A stretch of DNA of 64,000 nt. It comes from Burkholderiales bacterium. Its GTDB lineage: Bacteria > Pseudomonadota > Gammaproteobacteria > Burkholderiales > Burkholderiaceae_C. Location of the stretch: the NCBI GenBank assembly GCA_026954015.1, contig JAIXLP010000005.1:36013-100012 (forward strand), read 5' to 3'. Both the position numbers and the translations under genes were made by a program. Positions within the stretch are counted from its first letter, which is position 1; each line of letters starts with the position of its first letter. Below, one piece after another: positions 9,437-23,012 of the stretch. Under the pieces are notes generated by a model. It was given only the letters and a program-made list of their open reading frames with translations. It had not been told where the DNA came from and ran no database searches.

Positions 9437-9442
9437 TATAAT
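9437..9442 (+). promoter_or_regulatory. Putative -10 box of the di-haem cytochrome c gene
   Basis: A perfect TATAAT lies 50 bases before the cytochrome start at 9493. No good TTGACA-like -35 is seen at the expected spacing, so recognition may depend on other features. The site separates the cytochrome gene from the pump operon upstream. Confidence 0.5.
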
Positions 9443-9492
9443 AGGAAATTGCGTCGAGAGAGCAGACTGCAAGGGCCCCCAAAGAGAACACC

Positions 9493-10386
9493 ATGAGCAC
9501 GACACACGAAGAGACAAGCGCCGGATTGATCAAAACCCCTACCCAAACCCTGATGGCGGCGAGTCTGGGCTTTCTTGTTCCGGTCTTCGTGATTCTCGGG
9601 CTGGTGTACTACTACTCTTCGGAGACCAAGACGGCCGCGGGCTCCAACGTGACCGAGCAGGCCGTCACGCAGCGCCTGCAGAAGGTCGGCGAAGCCGAAG
9701 TCCGCGACGACGCCAACCGCGTGCTGCACAGTGGTGAGGACGTCTACAAGGCCCAGTGCTCCGCGTGCCACGCCACGGGTGCGGCCGGTGCCCCGAAATT
9801 CAGCGACGCGGCTGCCTGGGGGCCGCGCATCAAGGAAGGTGAAGACGCCCTGGTGCACGCCGCGCTCAAGGGCAAGGGCGCGATGCCACCCCAGGGCGGC
9901 GGGCAATTCGACGACACCGAGATCGCCCGCGCTGCGGTCTACATGGCAAACGCCGCCGGCGCCAAATTTGCCGAACCGTCGCCGCCCGCGGCGGCAGACG
10001 CTGCCACGCCCGCCCCGGCAGCGGCGGCCCCTGCACCGCAACCGGCGCCTGCTCCAGCGGCTGCAGCCCCGGCAGCCGAACCAGCAGCAGCCGCTGAGCC
10101 CGTGGCCGCAGCCGCTGCTGCTCCGGCCGCTGCTGGCGGATCGGATGAAGCCGCAGGCAAGAAGGTCTATGACGCCACCTGCGTGGCCTGCCACGGCACT
10201 GGCGTTGCGGGCGCACCCAAGTTCGGTGACAAGGAAGCCTGGGCGCCGCGTCTGGCGGCCGGTTTCGACGAGGTGCTCAAGATCGCCACGAGCGGCAAGG
10301 GCGCCATGCCCCCCCGGGGCGGCTCCACCGCATCCGACGCCGACTTCAAGGCGGCCGTGGAATACCTGGTGCACTCCGCCCAGTGA
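9493..10386 (+). CDS. Membrane-anchored di-haem cytochrome c (tandem cytochrome c5-like domains)
   Basis: A 297-residue protein with one N-terminal membrane segment (about residues 20-41) and two c-type haem domains facing the periplasm. Haem motifs are CSACH (89-93) and CVACH (230-234); each has a distal methionine in KGKGAMPP and SGKGAMPP. The two domains are clearly internal duplicates (both carry GAPKF and W-PR blocks) joined by an Ala/Pro-rich linker at about 160-215. Likely an electron carrier between respiratory complexes; the partner is unknown. It resembles cytochrome c5 and related di-haem carriers rather than CcoP. A strong terminator follows. Confidence 0.85.
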   Translation: MSTTHEETSAGLIKTPTQTLMAASLGFLVPVFVILGLVYYYSSETKTAAGSNVTEQAVTQRLQKVGEAEVRDDANRVLHSGEDVYKAQCSACHATGAAGAPKFSDAAAWGPRIKEGEDALVHAALKGKGAMPPQGGGQFDDTEIARAAVYMANAAGAKFAEPSPPAAADAATPAPAAAAPAPQPAPAPAAAAPAAEPAAAAEPVAAAAAAPAAAGGSDEAAGKKVYDATCVACHGTGVAGAPKFGDKEAWAPRLAAGFDEVLKIATSGKGAMPPRGGSTASDADFKAAVEYLVHSAQ

Positions 10387-10422
10387 ACTCCCGCGCTGCA
10401 TGGGCAGCGCCACCACGGAAAG

Positions 10423-10450
10423 CGGAGCACCGCGGTGCTCCGTTTCTGTT
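10423..10450 (+). terminator. Rho-independent terminator after the di-haem cytochrome c gene
   Basis: A perfect 9-bp stem, CGGAGCACC (10423-10431) pairing with GGTGCTCCG (10434-10442), is followed by TTTCTGTTT. It lies 37 bases after the cytochrome stop and just before the end of the convergent gene. Confidence 0.85.
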
Positions 10451-10458
10451 TGCGCAAC

Positions 10459-10998
10459 CTACCTGCAAGCCGCCGATGCGTGACGCTGGGGGCTGAGCAC
10501 AAAGCCGAAACGCGCTGCGAGCACCTGCGCCTGCACCGGTTCGGGTGAGTCCCATACCCCACGATCGAGCAGATTGGCCACCACGGCCACGTCCAGCGTG
10601 TGCACTAGGCCGAGGCCGTGATCGCTTGCCAGAAACACCCGCCCCGCCTCGTCGAGCAGCACCCGTTCGACGGTGGCCACGCAGCCTGTGTGCGACACGA
10701 CCTGCCCGTCCGCTGCCACGCGCCAGATCCACGGCGCCGCTTCCAGCTCGACAAAGACACGCTGCGGGCCGTTCTGAAAGTACCACTGGCCCTCAGCATC
10801 GGCGAGATAGTTGCGGCCGATGAACGCGAGCAACCCGGGGTGCTGCAGCCAATCGCCCTTGGCGTGGGGGAAGCCGCCGCGCGCCTGCGTGGCAGCGTCA
10901 CGCAAGTACCAGCGGCCACGCGCATCAAGCGCCAGCCAGCCACGGCAATCGGGCACGTTCGGCCACTTGAGCAGCGCCTGCCTGACGATGTCATCCAT
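10459..10998 (-). CDS. Conserved protein of unknown function, DUF2946-like (179 aa)
   Basis: A soluble 179-residue protein with no signal peptide or membrane segment. It begins MDDIVRQALLKWPNVP and continues with a GWLALD-RG-WYLRD block, QHPGLLAFIGRNY and a FQNGPQRVFVELE block. I recall this pattern from Burkholderiales proteins of unknown function annotated as a DUF family (I believe DUF2946 or a neighbouring number; not certain). ATG at 10998 is chosen; a GTG two codons upstream is equally in frame, and no strong ribosome binding site decides. It is convergent with the cytochrome c gene. Confidence 0.7.
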   Translation of the reverse strand: MDDIVRQALLKWPNVPDCRGWLALDARGRWYLRDAATQARGGFPHAKGDWLQHPGLLAFIGRNYLADAEGQWYFQNGPQRVFVELEAAPWIWRVAADGQVVSHTGCVATVERVLLDEAGRVFLASDHGLGLVHTLDVAVVANLLDRGVWDSPEPVQAQVLAARFGFVLSPQRHASAACR

Positions 10999-11035
10999 CG
11001 CCACATTGTGCCTGTGCGACGTTTACTATGGGTAC

Positions 11036-11082
11036 GATAGCTGCTCGCGCTTGTTCAGCAAGCGCTGACGACCGATTTGACC
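11036..11082 (+). repeat. Dispersed palindromic repeat, copy A
   Basis: Begins GATAGCTGCTCGCGCTTG. The core stem GCGCTTG (11047-11053) pairs with CAAGCGC (11059-11065) around a 5-base loop, and GATTTGACC closes the unit. It lies between the DUF gene start and the atpC terminator. Related copies occur at six more places in the window. Confidence 0.8.
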
Positions 11083-11083
11083 G

Positions 11084-11110
11084 ATAAAAAACCCGCCGAA
11101 GCGGGCGGGT
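11084..11110 (-). terminator. Rho-independent terminator of the atp operon
   Basis: On the minus strand a 7-bp stem, ACCCGCC pairing with GGCGGGT (11091-11097 with 11104-11110), is followed by TTTTTTATC. It lies 16 bases beyond the atpC stop. Confidence 0.9.
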
Positions 11111-11126
11111 GTTCCGGGCGCGTCGT

Positions 11127-11543
11127 TCAACGTTTCTCGCGGAACTTGCGCAATGCCGCGAGCTGCGCCGCCATGATCGCGAGCTCGGACTGCGCGCGCG
11201 CCAGATCGATTTCGCTCTTGGCGTGCGTCAGAGCCTCCTGCGCCTGCTTGCGCGCTTCCTCTGCCTTCTGCTCGTCCAGGTCGCGACCGCGGATCGCGGT
11301 GTCCGAGAGCACCGTCACACGATCGGGCTGCACTTCCAGGATGCCTCCGGCGACGAAGACGAACTCCTCGCCACCGTCGGCCAGGTCGATGCGCACCGAG
11401 CCCGGCTTGATGCGCGTGATGAGCGGCGTGTGCCTGGGCAGGATACCCAGCTCGCCCGACTCTCCGGGCAGTGCCACGAATTTCGCCTCGCCGGAGAAAA
11501 TCGACGCCTCGGCGCTGACCACGTCGACGTGGATGGTGTTCAT
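11127..11543 (-). CDS. atpC: ATP synthase F1 epsilon subunit
   Basis: A 138-residue subunit of normal length. It forms part of the rotor stalk and can inhibit ATP hydrolysis. The N-terminal beta-barrel carries [27 protein letters not shown] (in two conserved halves, near residues 22-48), and the C-terminal part is a two-helix hairpin rich in Ala, Glu and Arg. ATG at 11543 with GGAG upstream. Last gene of the nine-gene atp operon, 76 bases after atpD and just before the terminator. Confidence 0.96.
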   Translation of the reverse strand: MNTIHVDVVSAEASIFSGEAKFVALPGESGELGILPRHTPLITRIKPGSVRIDLADGGEEFVFVAGGILEVQPDRVTVLSDTAIRGRDLDEQKAEEARKQAQEALTHAKSEIDLARAQSELAIMAAQLAALRKFREKR

Positions 11544-11619
11544 GAAGACTCCTTGGGTCGAGCGTTGCGCGCCGGGTGCGTGTCAGACCAAGCCGTCGCA
11601 CCCGGCATCGAAACGGCCA

Positions 11620-13952
<2,333 letters not shown>

Positions 13953-13970
13953 AGTCGTGTCCTCCGCGCG

Positions 13971-15530
<1,560 letters not shown>

Positions 15531-15572
15531 GACTCGTTCCTTCTTTCGTTAAATTGCGACGCCAGCGGCCGT

Positions 15573-16112
15573 TCAGGCCAGGAGCGCTGCCTTCATTTGT
15601 TCCAAACGGGCCTTGACGGAAGTGTCGAGCACCTCGTCACCGACCACCACGCGCACGCCGCCAATCAGCGAAGGATCGACCTGGACGGACAGATGCAACT
15701 GGCGCCCGAAGCGTTTTTCCAGCGTCGCACCCAGCTCCTTCAGCGCCTGGGGCTCGATCTCGAAGGCGCTGAACACGGTTGCATCCGAGGCACCCCGCGT
15801 CTCATTGACCAGCGCGCGAAACTGCGTTGCCATCTCCGGCAACACACGCAGCCGGCCGTTTTCGACCACGGTACGCAGAAAGTTCCGCGCCATCGCAGGC
15901 AGCTCGGTACGCGCCACGCCGGTGATGATCCCCAGCACCTGCTCGGCCGTGACCTTGGGGCTGTCGGCCACCTGGCGCAGTTGGGGGTGCGACGCGATCG
16001 TCGCCAGCTCGTCCACCCACGTGGTCGCGCCGCCCAGATCCACGCCTTCCGCGGTGCACGCCTTGAACAGTGCTTCCGCGTACGGTCGGGCGATAGTGGC
16101 AAGTTCCGCCAT
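15573..16112 (-). CDS. atpH: ATP synthase F1 delta subunit
   Basis: A 179-residue peripheral stalk subunit that holds F1 to the b-subunits. It shows the N-terminal six-helix domain ([18 protein letters not shown]) and the C-terminal signature [27 protein letters not shown] (in two parts, near residues 145-171). ATG at 16112 with AAGGAGTC upstream. It follows atpF by 11 bases, so the two are probably translated together. Confidence 0.96.
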   Translation of the reverse strand: MAELATIARPYAEALFKACTAEGVDLGGATTWVDELATIASHPQLRQVADSPKVTAEQVLGIITGVARTELPAMARNFLRTVVENGRLRVLPEMATQFRALVNETRGASDATVFSAFEIEPQALKELGATLEKRFGRQLHLSVQVDPSLIGGVRVVVGDEVLDTSVKARLEQMKAALLA

Positions 16113-16123
16113 GGCGCGACTCC

Positions 16124-16594
16124 TTACAGTTCGGTCTTCAGACGCGTGAGCAACTCTGCGTGCACGGCCGGATTGACTTCCCTGCGCAGAATCTGCTCGG
16201 CGCCCTTCACGGCCAGCTGCGCGACCTGTTCGCGCAGCGCTTCACGCGCCTGCACCGCCTGCTGCTCGGCTTCCGCGCGCGCCGCGGCCACGATCTTGTT
16301 GCCTTCTTCGGTCGCGCGGTTCTTGGCTTCGTCGATGATGGCGCGCGCCTGGCGTTCGGCATCCGCGAGACGCTGCGCGTTCTCGTTGCGCGTCTCGGCC
16401 AATTGCTGCTCGACACGCTGGTTGGCCTGCGCCAGCTCGCTCTTGGCCTTGTCGGCCGCAGCCAGACCATCGGCGACTTTCTGCGCACGCTCGTCCAGTG
16501 CGTTGGCAATCGGCGGCCACACAAACTTCATCGTGAACGCCACGAGGAGCAAGAACACGATGATCTGAATGATGAGGGTAGCGGTGATGCTCAC
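16124..16594 (-). CDS. atpF: ATP synthase F0 b subunit (GTG start)
   Basis: A 156-residue peripheral stalk subunit: one N-terminal membrane segment (about residues 4-25, ending [12 protein letters not shown]) and a long charged coiled-coil helix rich in Ala, Glu, Gln and Arg. The start is a GTG at 16594 with AAGGAA six to seven bases upstream; this gives exactly the E. coli length, while the longer open frame upstream reads as non-family sequence. It lies 97 bases after atpE. Confidence 0.94.
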   Translation of the reverse strand: MSITATLIIQIIVFLLLVAFTMKFVWPPIANALDERAQKVADGLAAADKAKSELAQANQRVEQQLAETRNENAQRLADAERQARAIIDEAKNRATEEGNKIVAAARAEAEQQAVQAREALREQVAQLAVKGAEQILRREVNPAVHAELLTRLKTEL

Positions 16595-16691
16595 GGTGGT
16601 TCCTTGGATGGCAGCGGCCCGCGGCCGCAAGACTCGGTTCGGGGTTGCCGCGCCGTCGCGGCGCGCAACCCCTTCCAACCCGGTCAGGAAC

Positions 16692-17921
<1,230 letters not shown>

Positions 17922-17932
<11 letters not shown>

Positions 17933-18494
17933 CAGAGTGTTCTTTCCGCGTCCGCGTTTGCCCGGACTTCAGGGGCCGGGCCCACAACAGACCCACCCAG
18001 TACATCTTGATCGTCAGCACCAAACCGATCAGCAAGGCCGGCCAGTTCGGTACCCCCAAAATTCTCGGGGCTGCGCCCAGCAGCCCCACGGTCAAGACCA
18101 GCTTGACCACCTCCCACAACAGCAGGCCCGCGAGCGCCGCGCTCGGCGGAAACCCGGGGCGGGCCCAGCGCACCGTGCCCTTCGCGGCCACCGCCGCCGG
18201 CAGCACCCCCGCCAAGGCGCCATAGGCCGCGGACCAGACCACGTCGGCACGCCACGTGATGAGCCCCGCCAGTCCGGCGACGACCACGCCCGTGAGCGCT
18301 TCGCAGAGCAGCGCCCGCGTCACGGACACCTGAGGATGGCGGCTGCGCCACTCGCGCGCCTCGTCGGCCGTCAACGGCCGAAACTCCCCGTCGCCCTCGT
18401 CTTGCGAAACGGCTCGTGCTGTCACTGCAACCGAGTGCGGCGCCGGGGCCACTGCGCTGGTATCGATAGCCACGGCCTCGGCACCTGTGCTCAA
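17922..18494 (-). CDS. atpI: ATP synthase assembly protein AtpI (start uncertain)
   Basis: Up to 190 residues. A hydrophilic N-terminal extension of about 60 residues precedes three to four hydrophobic segments (about 66-180), as in AtpI proteins that help assemble the c-ring or carry Mg2+. The frame has no ATG near its beginning: the first possible start is TTG at 18494, with GTG at 18473 and further GTG codons downstream. No clear ribosome binding site decides between them. First gene of the atp operon, overlapping atpB by 11 bases. Confidence 0.8.
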
Positions 18495-18509
18495 TCACAA
18501 AATCTTGCG

Positions 18510-18515
18510 ATTATA
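18510..18515 (-). promoter_or_regulatory. Putative -10 box of the atp operon promoter
   Basis: A perfect TATAAT on the minus strand lies 15 bases upstream of the first possible atpI start. No convincing -35 is found at 16-18 bp. The short distance favours a start downstream of the TTG at 18494. Confidence 0.5.
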
Positions 18516-18621
18516 CGTAAAAACCCGAGGGTAACCGCCAATTTCCGCCCCACGACGCGGTTTCGTGGTGCAGCGGCGACCGCTGCCGCGCGGCGCTCCC
18601 CGCCGGGCTATGCTTGAGGCC

Positions 18622-18936
18622 ATGAGCAGTACCAGCAGACCGACACTGCCGATCATCGGCGACGGCACCACGCCTCGCGGCGATACGCTGATCGAGTACC
18701 CCAGCGCGTTTGCGATCAAGGTGATGGGCAGGAACCAGGAGGGACTCGTGGGCACGGTCACGCAGATCGCCCGCCGGTTCGACCCTGCATTCGATGCTTC
18801 CACCGTCGAGCTGCGTCCCAGCCGCCAGGGCAACTACCTGGGTGTGACGATCACCGTGACGGCGACCAGCCGCACGCAACTCGACGATCTGTATCGCGCG
18901 CTCGTCGCCCACCCCGACGTCAAGGTCGTCTTCTAG
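18622..18936 (+). CDS. DUF493 family protein (YbeD-like)
   Basis: A 104-residue protein of the YbeD/DUF493 family: a small alpha-beta fold resembling ACT domains. Recognised from [11 protein letters not shown] near residues 25-35, the VRP-like [22 protein letters not shown] block and the C-terminal [15 protein letters not shown]. Members commonly sit next to lipB, as here. ATG at 18622 is chosen; an in-frame ATG at 18610 is also possible since GAGG lies only two bases before 18622. Its stop TAG shares its last base with the GTG start of lipB. Confidence 0.88.
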   Translation: MSSTSRPTLPIIGDGTTPRGDTLIEYPSAFAIKVMGRNQEGLVGTVTQIARRFDPAFDASTVELRPSRQGNYLGVTITVTATSRTQLDDLYRALVAHPDVKVVF

Positions 18937-19637
18937 TGCCGCCCAACATCCAGGTTCTGGGCCGTGCCGACTACGCGGCCACGCTGCGCGCGATGCACGC
19001 GTTCACTGCGGCGCGGGGTGAAGCCACGCCCGACGAACTCTGGATTTGCGAGCACGCGCCGGTGTACACACAAGGGCAAGCCGGCAAATCGACACATGTA
19101 CTCGATGTGGGGGCGGTTCCCCTGGTGCACACCGATCGCGGCGGGCAGGTGACCTTTCATGGGCCGGGGCAGGTCGTGGCGTATCCGCTGATCGACCTGC
19201 GGCGCGCGGGCTACTACGTCAAGGAATACGTCTTTCGGATCGAGGAAGCCGTCATCCGCACCCTGGCCGATTACGGCATCACGGGCCACCGGGTCGCCGG
19301 CGCGCCCGGCATCTATGTGCGCCTGAGCGATCCCGCGAGCCATGCGCTGCTGGCCCAGCGCCCGCAATTGCGCGTACCGGGCAGCGGCGCGCCGATCCCC
19401 GATTTCACCGACGTGGGCAAGATCGCCGCGCTCGGCATCAAGGTCAGCCACCACTGCACCTACCACGGCGTGGCGCTCAACGTTGCGATGGATCTGGAGC
19501 CGTTTCGCCACATCCATCCGTGCGGTTACGCGGGGCTCGCAACGGTCGATCTCGCAACGGTGGGCGTGCACGCAAGCTGGGGTGATGTGGCGCGCACGCT
19601 CGGTACGCATCTTCAGGCGCGGCTGGCCGGCAGGTAA
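18936..19637 (+). CDS. lipB: Octanoyl-[acyl-carrier-protein]:protein N-octanoyltransferase (lipoate biosynthesis)
   Basis: A 233-residue transferase that moves octanoyl from ACP to lipoyl domains, the first step of lipoic acid synthesis. Family motifs are clear: [19 protein letters not shown] (in two parts), [11 protein letters not shown] with the catalytic lysine, and the catalytic cysteine in HPCGYAGL. The start is GTG at 18936, overlapping the TAG stop of the DUF493 gene (TAGTG), which implies translational coupling. The usual next gene lipA (lipoyl synthase) is not downstream; the following gene is convergent ptsI. Confidence 0.95.
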   Translation: MPPNIQVLGRADYAATLRAMHAFTAARGEATPDELWICEHAPVYTQGQAGKSTHVLDVGAVPLVHTDRGGQVTFHGPGQVVAYPLIDLRRAGYYVKEYVFRIEEAVIRTLADYGITGHRVAGAPGIYVRLSDPASHALLAQRPQLRVPGSGAPIPDFTDVGKIAALGIKVSHHCTYHGVALNVAMDLEPFRHIHPCGYAGLATVDLATVGVHASWGDVARTLGTHLQARLAGR

Positions 19638-19671
19638 GCCGCAAGGCAGACGATGGCGAGGCCGCGCGCGC

Positions 19672-21414
19672 TCAGAGCGCCGCCATCCCCAGCAACTCAC
19701 GCGGCGCGCGCGACGCAACGACCTGCTGCGCCCAGGTCGCGAGCGCCTTGGCATCCGCAGCGAGCACCTGCTGCTTGACGCGCAGGACGTGCATCGCCGG
19801 CATGGAAAACACGCGCAGGCCCAGGCCCAGCAGCAGGCGCGTGAATTCTGGGTCGCTGGCCATTTCACCGCAGACGCTGATCTCCTTGCCACGGCGGCGG
19901 CCTGCCGCGATCACCCGATCCAGCAGGCGCAGCACCGCGGGGTGCGCAGGGTCGTAGAGATGGCCCACGGCCTCGTCGGTGCGATCGATCGCCAGCGTGT
20001 ACTGGATCAGGTCGTTGGTGCCGATGGAGAGGAAGTTGAAATGGTCCAGGAACTCGTCGGCCATGAGCGCAGCCGCCGGCACCTCGATCATGGCGCCCAG
20101 CGACACCGGCCCCGCGGCCACTCCACGCTCGGCGAGTTCCTCCTGCGCCAGTGCAACCTGCGCCAGCGCCTGACGGATCTCGTGCAGATGCGCAAGCATC
20201 GGGAACAGCACCCGCACGGGTCCGTGCGCGGCGGCGCGCAGCAGCGCCCTGAGCTGGGTGCGGAACATCGCCGGGTCTGCAAGGCTCCAGCGTATCGCGC
20301 GCAGCCCGAGCGCCGGGTTGGCGGCCTCGCCCTGGCGGGCGCGATCCAGCGGCTTGTCCGCCCCAATGTCCACGGTACGGATCGTGACCGGCATCCCGTG
20401 CATGCCCTCGACCACGGCGCGATAGGCCAGGTATTGCTCTTCCTCGCCCGGCAGCCGGTCCGCGCCTGCGATGAACAGGAATTCACTGCGAAACAACCCC
20501 ACGCCGTCCACGCCGGCACGCAGGGCGGCGGCGACGTCCGCGGCGCTCTCGATATTGGCGAGCAGTTGCACCGCCTGCCCGTCCCGCGTGCGCGCAGCGA
20601 CGCCTCGCAGCTGCTGCAGATCGGCGTCGCGCGCGGCAGCGTCACGCCCCGCCGCCTCGTACTGCGCTCGCATGCGCTCCGTCGGGTCCAGAACCACGAC
20701 GCCCGCGTCCCCATCGAGTACGACCCAGTCGTCAGGGCGCACGAGCTGGCTCACGCCACGCGCGGCCACCACGGCCGGAATCTCCATGCCGCGCGCCACG
20801 ATCGCGGTATGGCTGGTCGCGGTGCCCAGGTCGGTCACGAACCCGGCAAACCCGCCCTCCTTGAACTGGAGCATCTGCGCGGGCGAGAGATCACGTGCCA
20901 CGAGTATGCGCGGCGCGTTCTCACGCGGCTGCCACTCAGGACGCTCCGGCATGGCGGCAGCCTGCCCCCCAGCACTCGCCTTCAGGTGGTGCAACACCCG
21001 ATCCACCACCTGCTCCAGATCCGCCTTGCGCTCGCGCAGATAGGGGTCGTCCATCGCGTCGAACTGGCGACCGAACGCCTCCGTCTGCACCGTCAATGCC
21101 CATTCGGCGTTGTAATGGTGCTCGACGATCCAGCCCCGGACGGCGGCTTCCAGCGTTTCGTCGAGCAGCAGCTGCAAATGCACGTCGATCAGCGCCGATA
21201 TCTCACTCGGCGCATCCGCAGGCATGCCCGCAAGCAGGCCTTGCAACTCGCGCACGACCGCGTCGCGCGCACCGCCCATACGCGCAAGCTCCTGCGCCAC
21301 CTGCGACGGGTCGATGTGGTAGCGCGGTGCATCGGTGGCACCGCTGGACACCACTACGGCCCGACCCACGGCGACGCCCCGCACCACCGCCAGGCCATGG
21401 ATGCACAGCGTCAT
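19672..21414 (-). CDS. ptsI: Phosphoenolpyruvate-protein phosphotransferase, PTS enzyme I
   Basis: A 580-residue cytoplasmic enzyme that takes phosphate from PEP and passes it to HPr. The active-site histidine is His202 in GTATSHTAIVARG; the PEP-binding TIM barrel carries FRSEFL, GANPALGLRAIR-like sequence and the C-terminal signature LSIGTNDLIQYTLAIDR. Length is normal. It is the last gene of a minus-strand EIIA-ptsH-ptsI cluster. No sugar-specific EIIB or EIIC gene is nearby, suggesting a regulatory or incomplete PTS. Confidence 0.96.
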   Translation of the reverse strand: MTLCIHGLAVVRGVAVGRAVVVSSGATDAPRYHIDPSQVAQELARMGGARDAVVRELQGLLAGMPADAPSEISALIDVHLQLLLDETLEAAVRGWIVEHHYNAEWALTVQTEAFGRQFDAMDDPYLRERKADLEQVVDRVLHHLKASAGGQAAAMPERPEWQPRENAPRILVARDLSPAQMLQFKEGGFAGFVTDLGTATSHTAIVARGMEIPAVVAARGVSQLVRPDDWVVLDGDAGVVVLDPTERMRAQYEAAGRDAAARDADLQQLRGVAARTRDGQAVQLLANIESAADVAAALRAGVDGVGLFRSEFLFIAGADRLPGEEEQYLAYRAVVEGMHGMPVTIRTVDIGADKPLDRARQGEAANPALGLRAIRWSLADPAMFRTQLRALLRAAAHGPVRVLFPMLAHLHEIRQALAQVALAQEELAERGVAAGPVSLGAMIEVPAAALMADEFLDHFNFLSIGTNDLIQYTLAIDRTDEAVGHLYDPAHPAVLRLLDRVIAAGRRRGKEISVCGEMASDPEFTRLLLGLGLRVFSMPAMHVLRVKQQVLAADAKALATWAQQVVASRAPRELLGMAAL

Positions 21415-21504
21415 GCGCGCGCGGCCCGGCCGCCCTCCAACGCCACCGGGGGTGCCCGATGGGCCGCTATGAAGGACGATAGCGCGGCCGCCATGAGAAT
21501 CGGC

Positions 21505-21774
21505 TCACGCGCCTTCGCCGAACTTGTCGGCGATCAGCGCCTCGATGGCCTGCATGGCCTGCTGCTCCTGGGCACCATCGGTTTCCAGTTCGACTTCGGT
21601 GCCGATCCCGGCGGCCAGCATCATCACACCCATGATGCTCTTGGCGTTGACCCTGCGCTCGCCCCGGCGCATCCAGACTTCGCAGTCAAAACCGCCCGCC
21701 AGCTTGGTGAGCTTGGCCGAAGCGCGCGCATGCAAGCCCAGACGGTTGACGATCGTGACCGTCTTCCTGATCAC
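21505..21774 (-). CDS. ptsH: Phosphocarrier protein HPr (GTG start)
   Basis: An 89-residue carrier. His15 in GLHARAS takes phosphate from enzyme I, and the regulatory-type serine is Ser46 in KSIMGVMML, which could be phosphorylated by an HPr kinase if one exists elsewhere. The GTG at 21774 gives exactly the family length. GTGA overlaps the TGA stop of the EIIA gene by four bases, so translation is probably coupled. It lies 90 bases before ptsI. Confidence 0.95.
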   Translation of the reverse strand: MIRKTVTIVNRLGLHARASAKLTKLAGGFDCEVWMRRGERRVNAKSIMGVMMLAAGIGTEVELETDGAQEQQAMQAIEALIADKFGEGA

Positions 21775-22184
21775 CGCAAACTCTCGTTCCCGCAGGTGTC
21801 CTCTGCCACCGGGACGATGCCCTGCACGCCGCCGGCCAGCGCGCGCTCCACGAGCTGCGGCAGCGGCTCTTCGCGGTAATTGACGGCGCGCAGCAGCATC
21901 GGAACGTTGACACCGGTCACCAGCCGCACGCGCTCGCCGTCGACCAGTCCGCGTGCGACGTTGCAGGGCGTCGCGCCCGGCACGTCCGACAGCAGCAGCA
22001 CCTGCGTCGATCGCGTATGCGCGATCAGCGCACGGGCCGCCTCGCGCATTTCGGCCGGCTGCGCGTAGGCCGGCACATCCAGCGCCAGCACCTCGGACTC
22101 GCACTCGGGAAAGACGTGCAGCGCGCACGCACGCAGGGCGCTCGCCAAAGGCGCATGGGCTATCAGCAAAATACAGGTTTTCAT
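21771..22184 (-). CDS. PTS EIIA component, mannose family
   Basis: A 137-residue EIIA-Man domain protein. The phospho-acceptor histidine is His10 in LLIAHAPLAS; LLLSDVPGATPCNVA and GVNVPMLLRAV are further family blocks. It stands without EIIB, EIIC or EIID partners, as in many Proteobacteria where EIIA-Man, HPr and EI act in signalling rather than sugar uptake. A possible -10 (GATAAT on the minus strand at 22211-22216) lies upstream. Confidence 0.92.
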   Translation of the reverse strand: MKTCILLIAHAPLASALRACALHVFPECESEVLALDVPAYAQPAEMREAARALIAHTRSTQVLLLSDVPGATPCNVARGLVDGERVRLVTGVNVPMLLRAVNYREEPLPQLVERALAGGVQGIVPVAEDTCGNESLR

Positions 22185-22245
22185 GGGTGTGGTACTGGTC
22201 AGCCAGGTTGATTATCGCCGCTGCGACCGGGATAGGCGCAGATGG

Positions 22246-22824
22246 TTATGGCAGCAGCGTGATGCCCGCGAACAGCGTGTCCGCCACAGCCGGGGCCACC
22301 TGCGGCCCGTACACCATCACCTGGTACAGCCGCACCTGCGGCGGCTGCAGCCTTGCGAACCACACCACCTCCACCGCGACGGGGGAGCCGTCGCTGCGGT
22401 GGCCTTGCAGCCGCAGGCGGCGCGACGCCGGAACATCCAGCGCCAGCGGTGGAACGAAGGGACGTGCCTGTTCCTGCACAGGCGCATCCACATGCTCCCG
22501 CACGCTGCGCTGCCACTGCTCGAGCGTGGGGCCGATGCGTGACGGATCGTCGAGCTCGGCATGCGACACCGCGAACAGCACCCCGCGCACCGCACACCCG
22601 GTGACCGAGAGCTCGACCGCGTGCCCGTCCCACTGCACGGTGCGCACGGCCGATTGCGCGCGGCAGGGCAGCGGCACTTCGAGCCACGCCTGCGGCACCT
22701 GGACCGTGCGCCAGTTCAGCGACGGTGCACACGCCGCAAGCGCCGCCAGGCCCAGGGCCACCCCCGCTCGCACGGAGCGCAGGGCCGCCGCCATGCTCTG
22801 GCGGATGCGTAAGCGAGCTCGCAT
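22246..22824 (-). CDS. Putative lipoprotein of unknown function
   Basis: About 192 residues. The N-terminus is basic then hydrophobic and ends in LAALAAC, a lipobox, so the mature protein is probably anchored to a membrane with its acylated cysteine near residue 32. The rest is a soluble domain with two further cysteines (PCRAQ and TGCAVRG) that may form a disulphide. I recognise no family. ATG at 22824 is used; an ATG at 22794 would also leave a usable signal peptide. It lies upstream of the PTS cluster on the same strand, with a 61-base gap. Confidence 0.65.
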   Translation of the reverse strand: MRARLRIRQSMAAALRSVRAGVALGLAALAACAPSLNWRTVQVPQAWLEVPLPCRAQSAVRTVQWDGHAVELSVTGCAVRGVLFAVSHAELDDPSRIGPTLEQWQRSVREHVDAPVQEQARPFVPPLALDVPASRRLRLQGHRSDGSPVAVEVVWFARLQPPQVRLYQVMVYGPQVAPAVADTLFAGITLLP

Positions 22825-22846
22825 TTCCACGACTTCAATAGGAGAT

Positions 22847-22895
22847 GAAAATATGGCGCCAGCGCTTATCCATCAAGCGCCAGGAGCTATCAGAC
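22847..22895 (-). repeat. Dispersed palindromic repeat, copy B (inverted)
   Basis: Read on the minus strand it runs GATAGCTCCTGGCGCTTGATG then GATAAGCGCTGGCGCCATATTTTC. Stem GCGCTT (22862-22867) pairs with AAGCGC (22875-22880). It lies in the gap between the lipoprotein gene start and the GNAT gene. Confidence 0.8.
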
Positions 22896-23012
22896 AAATA
22901 GTAAATTGCGCCAATGGGATCACGGCGCCCACCGTGCGGGCGTCGCCATCGACAGGCGGCACCACCACGCTACACTTGAAGCGCACCTCCAGCATAGTGA
23001 AGATCGCGCGCC

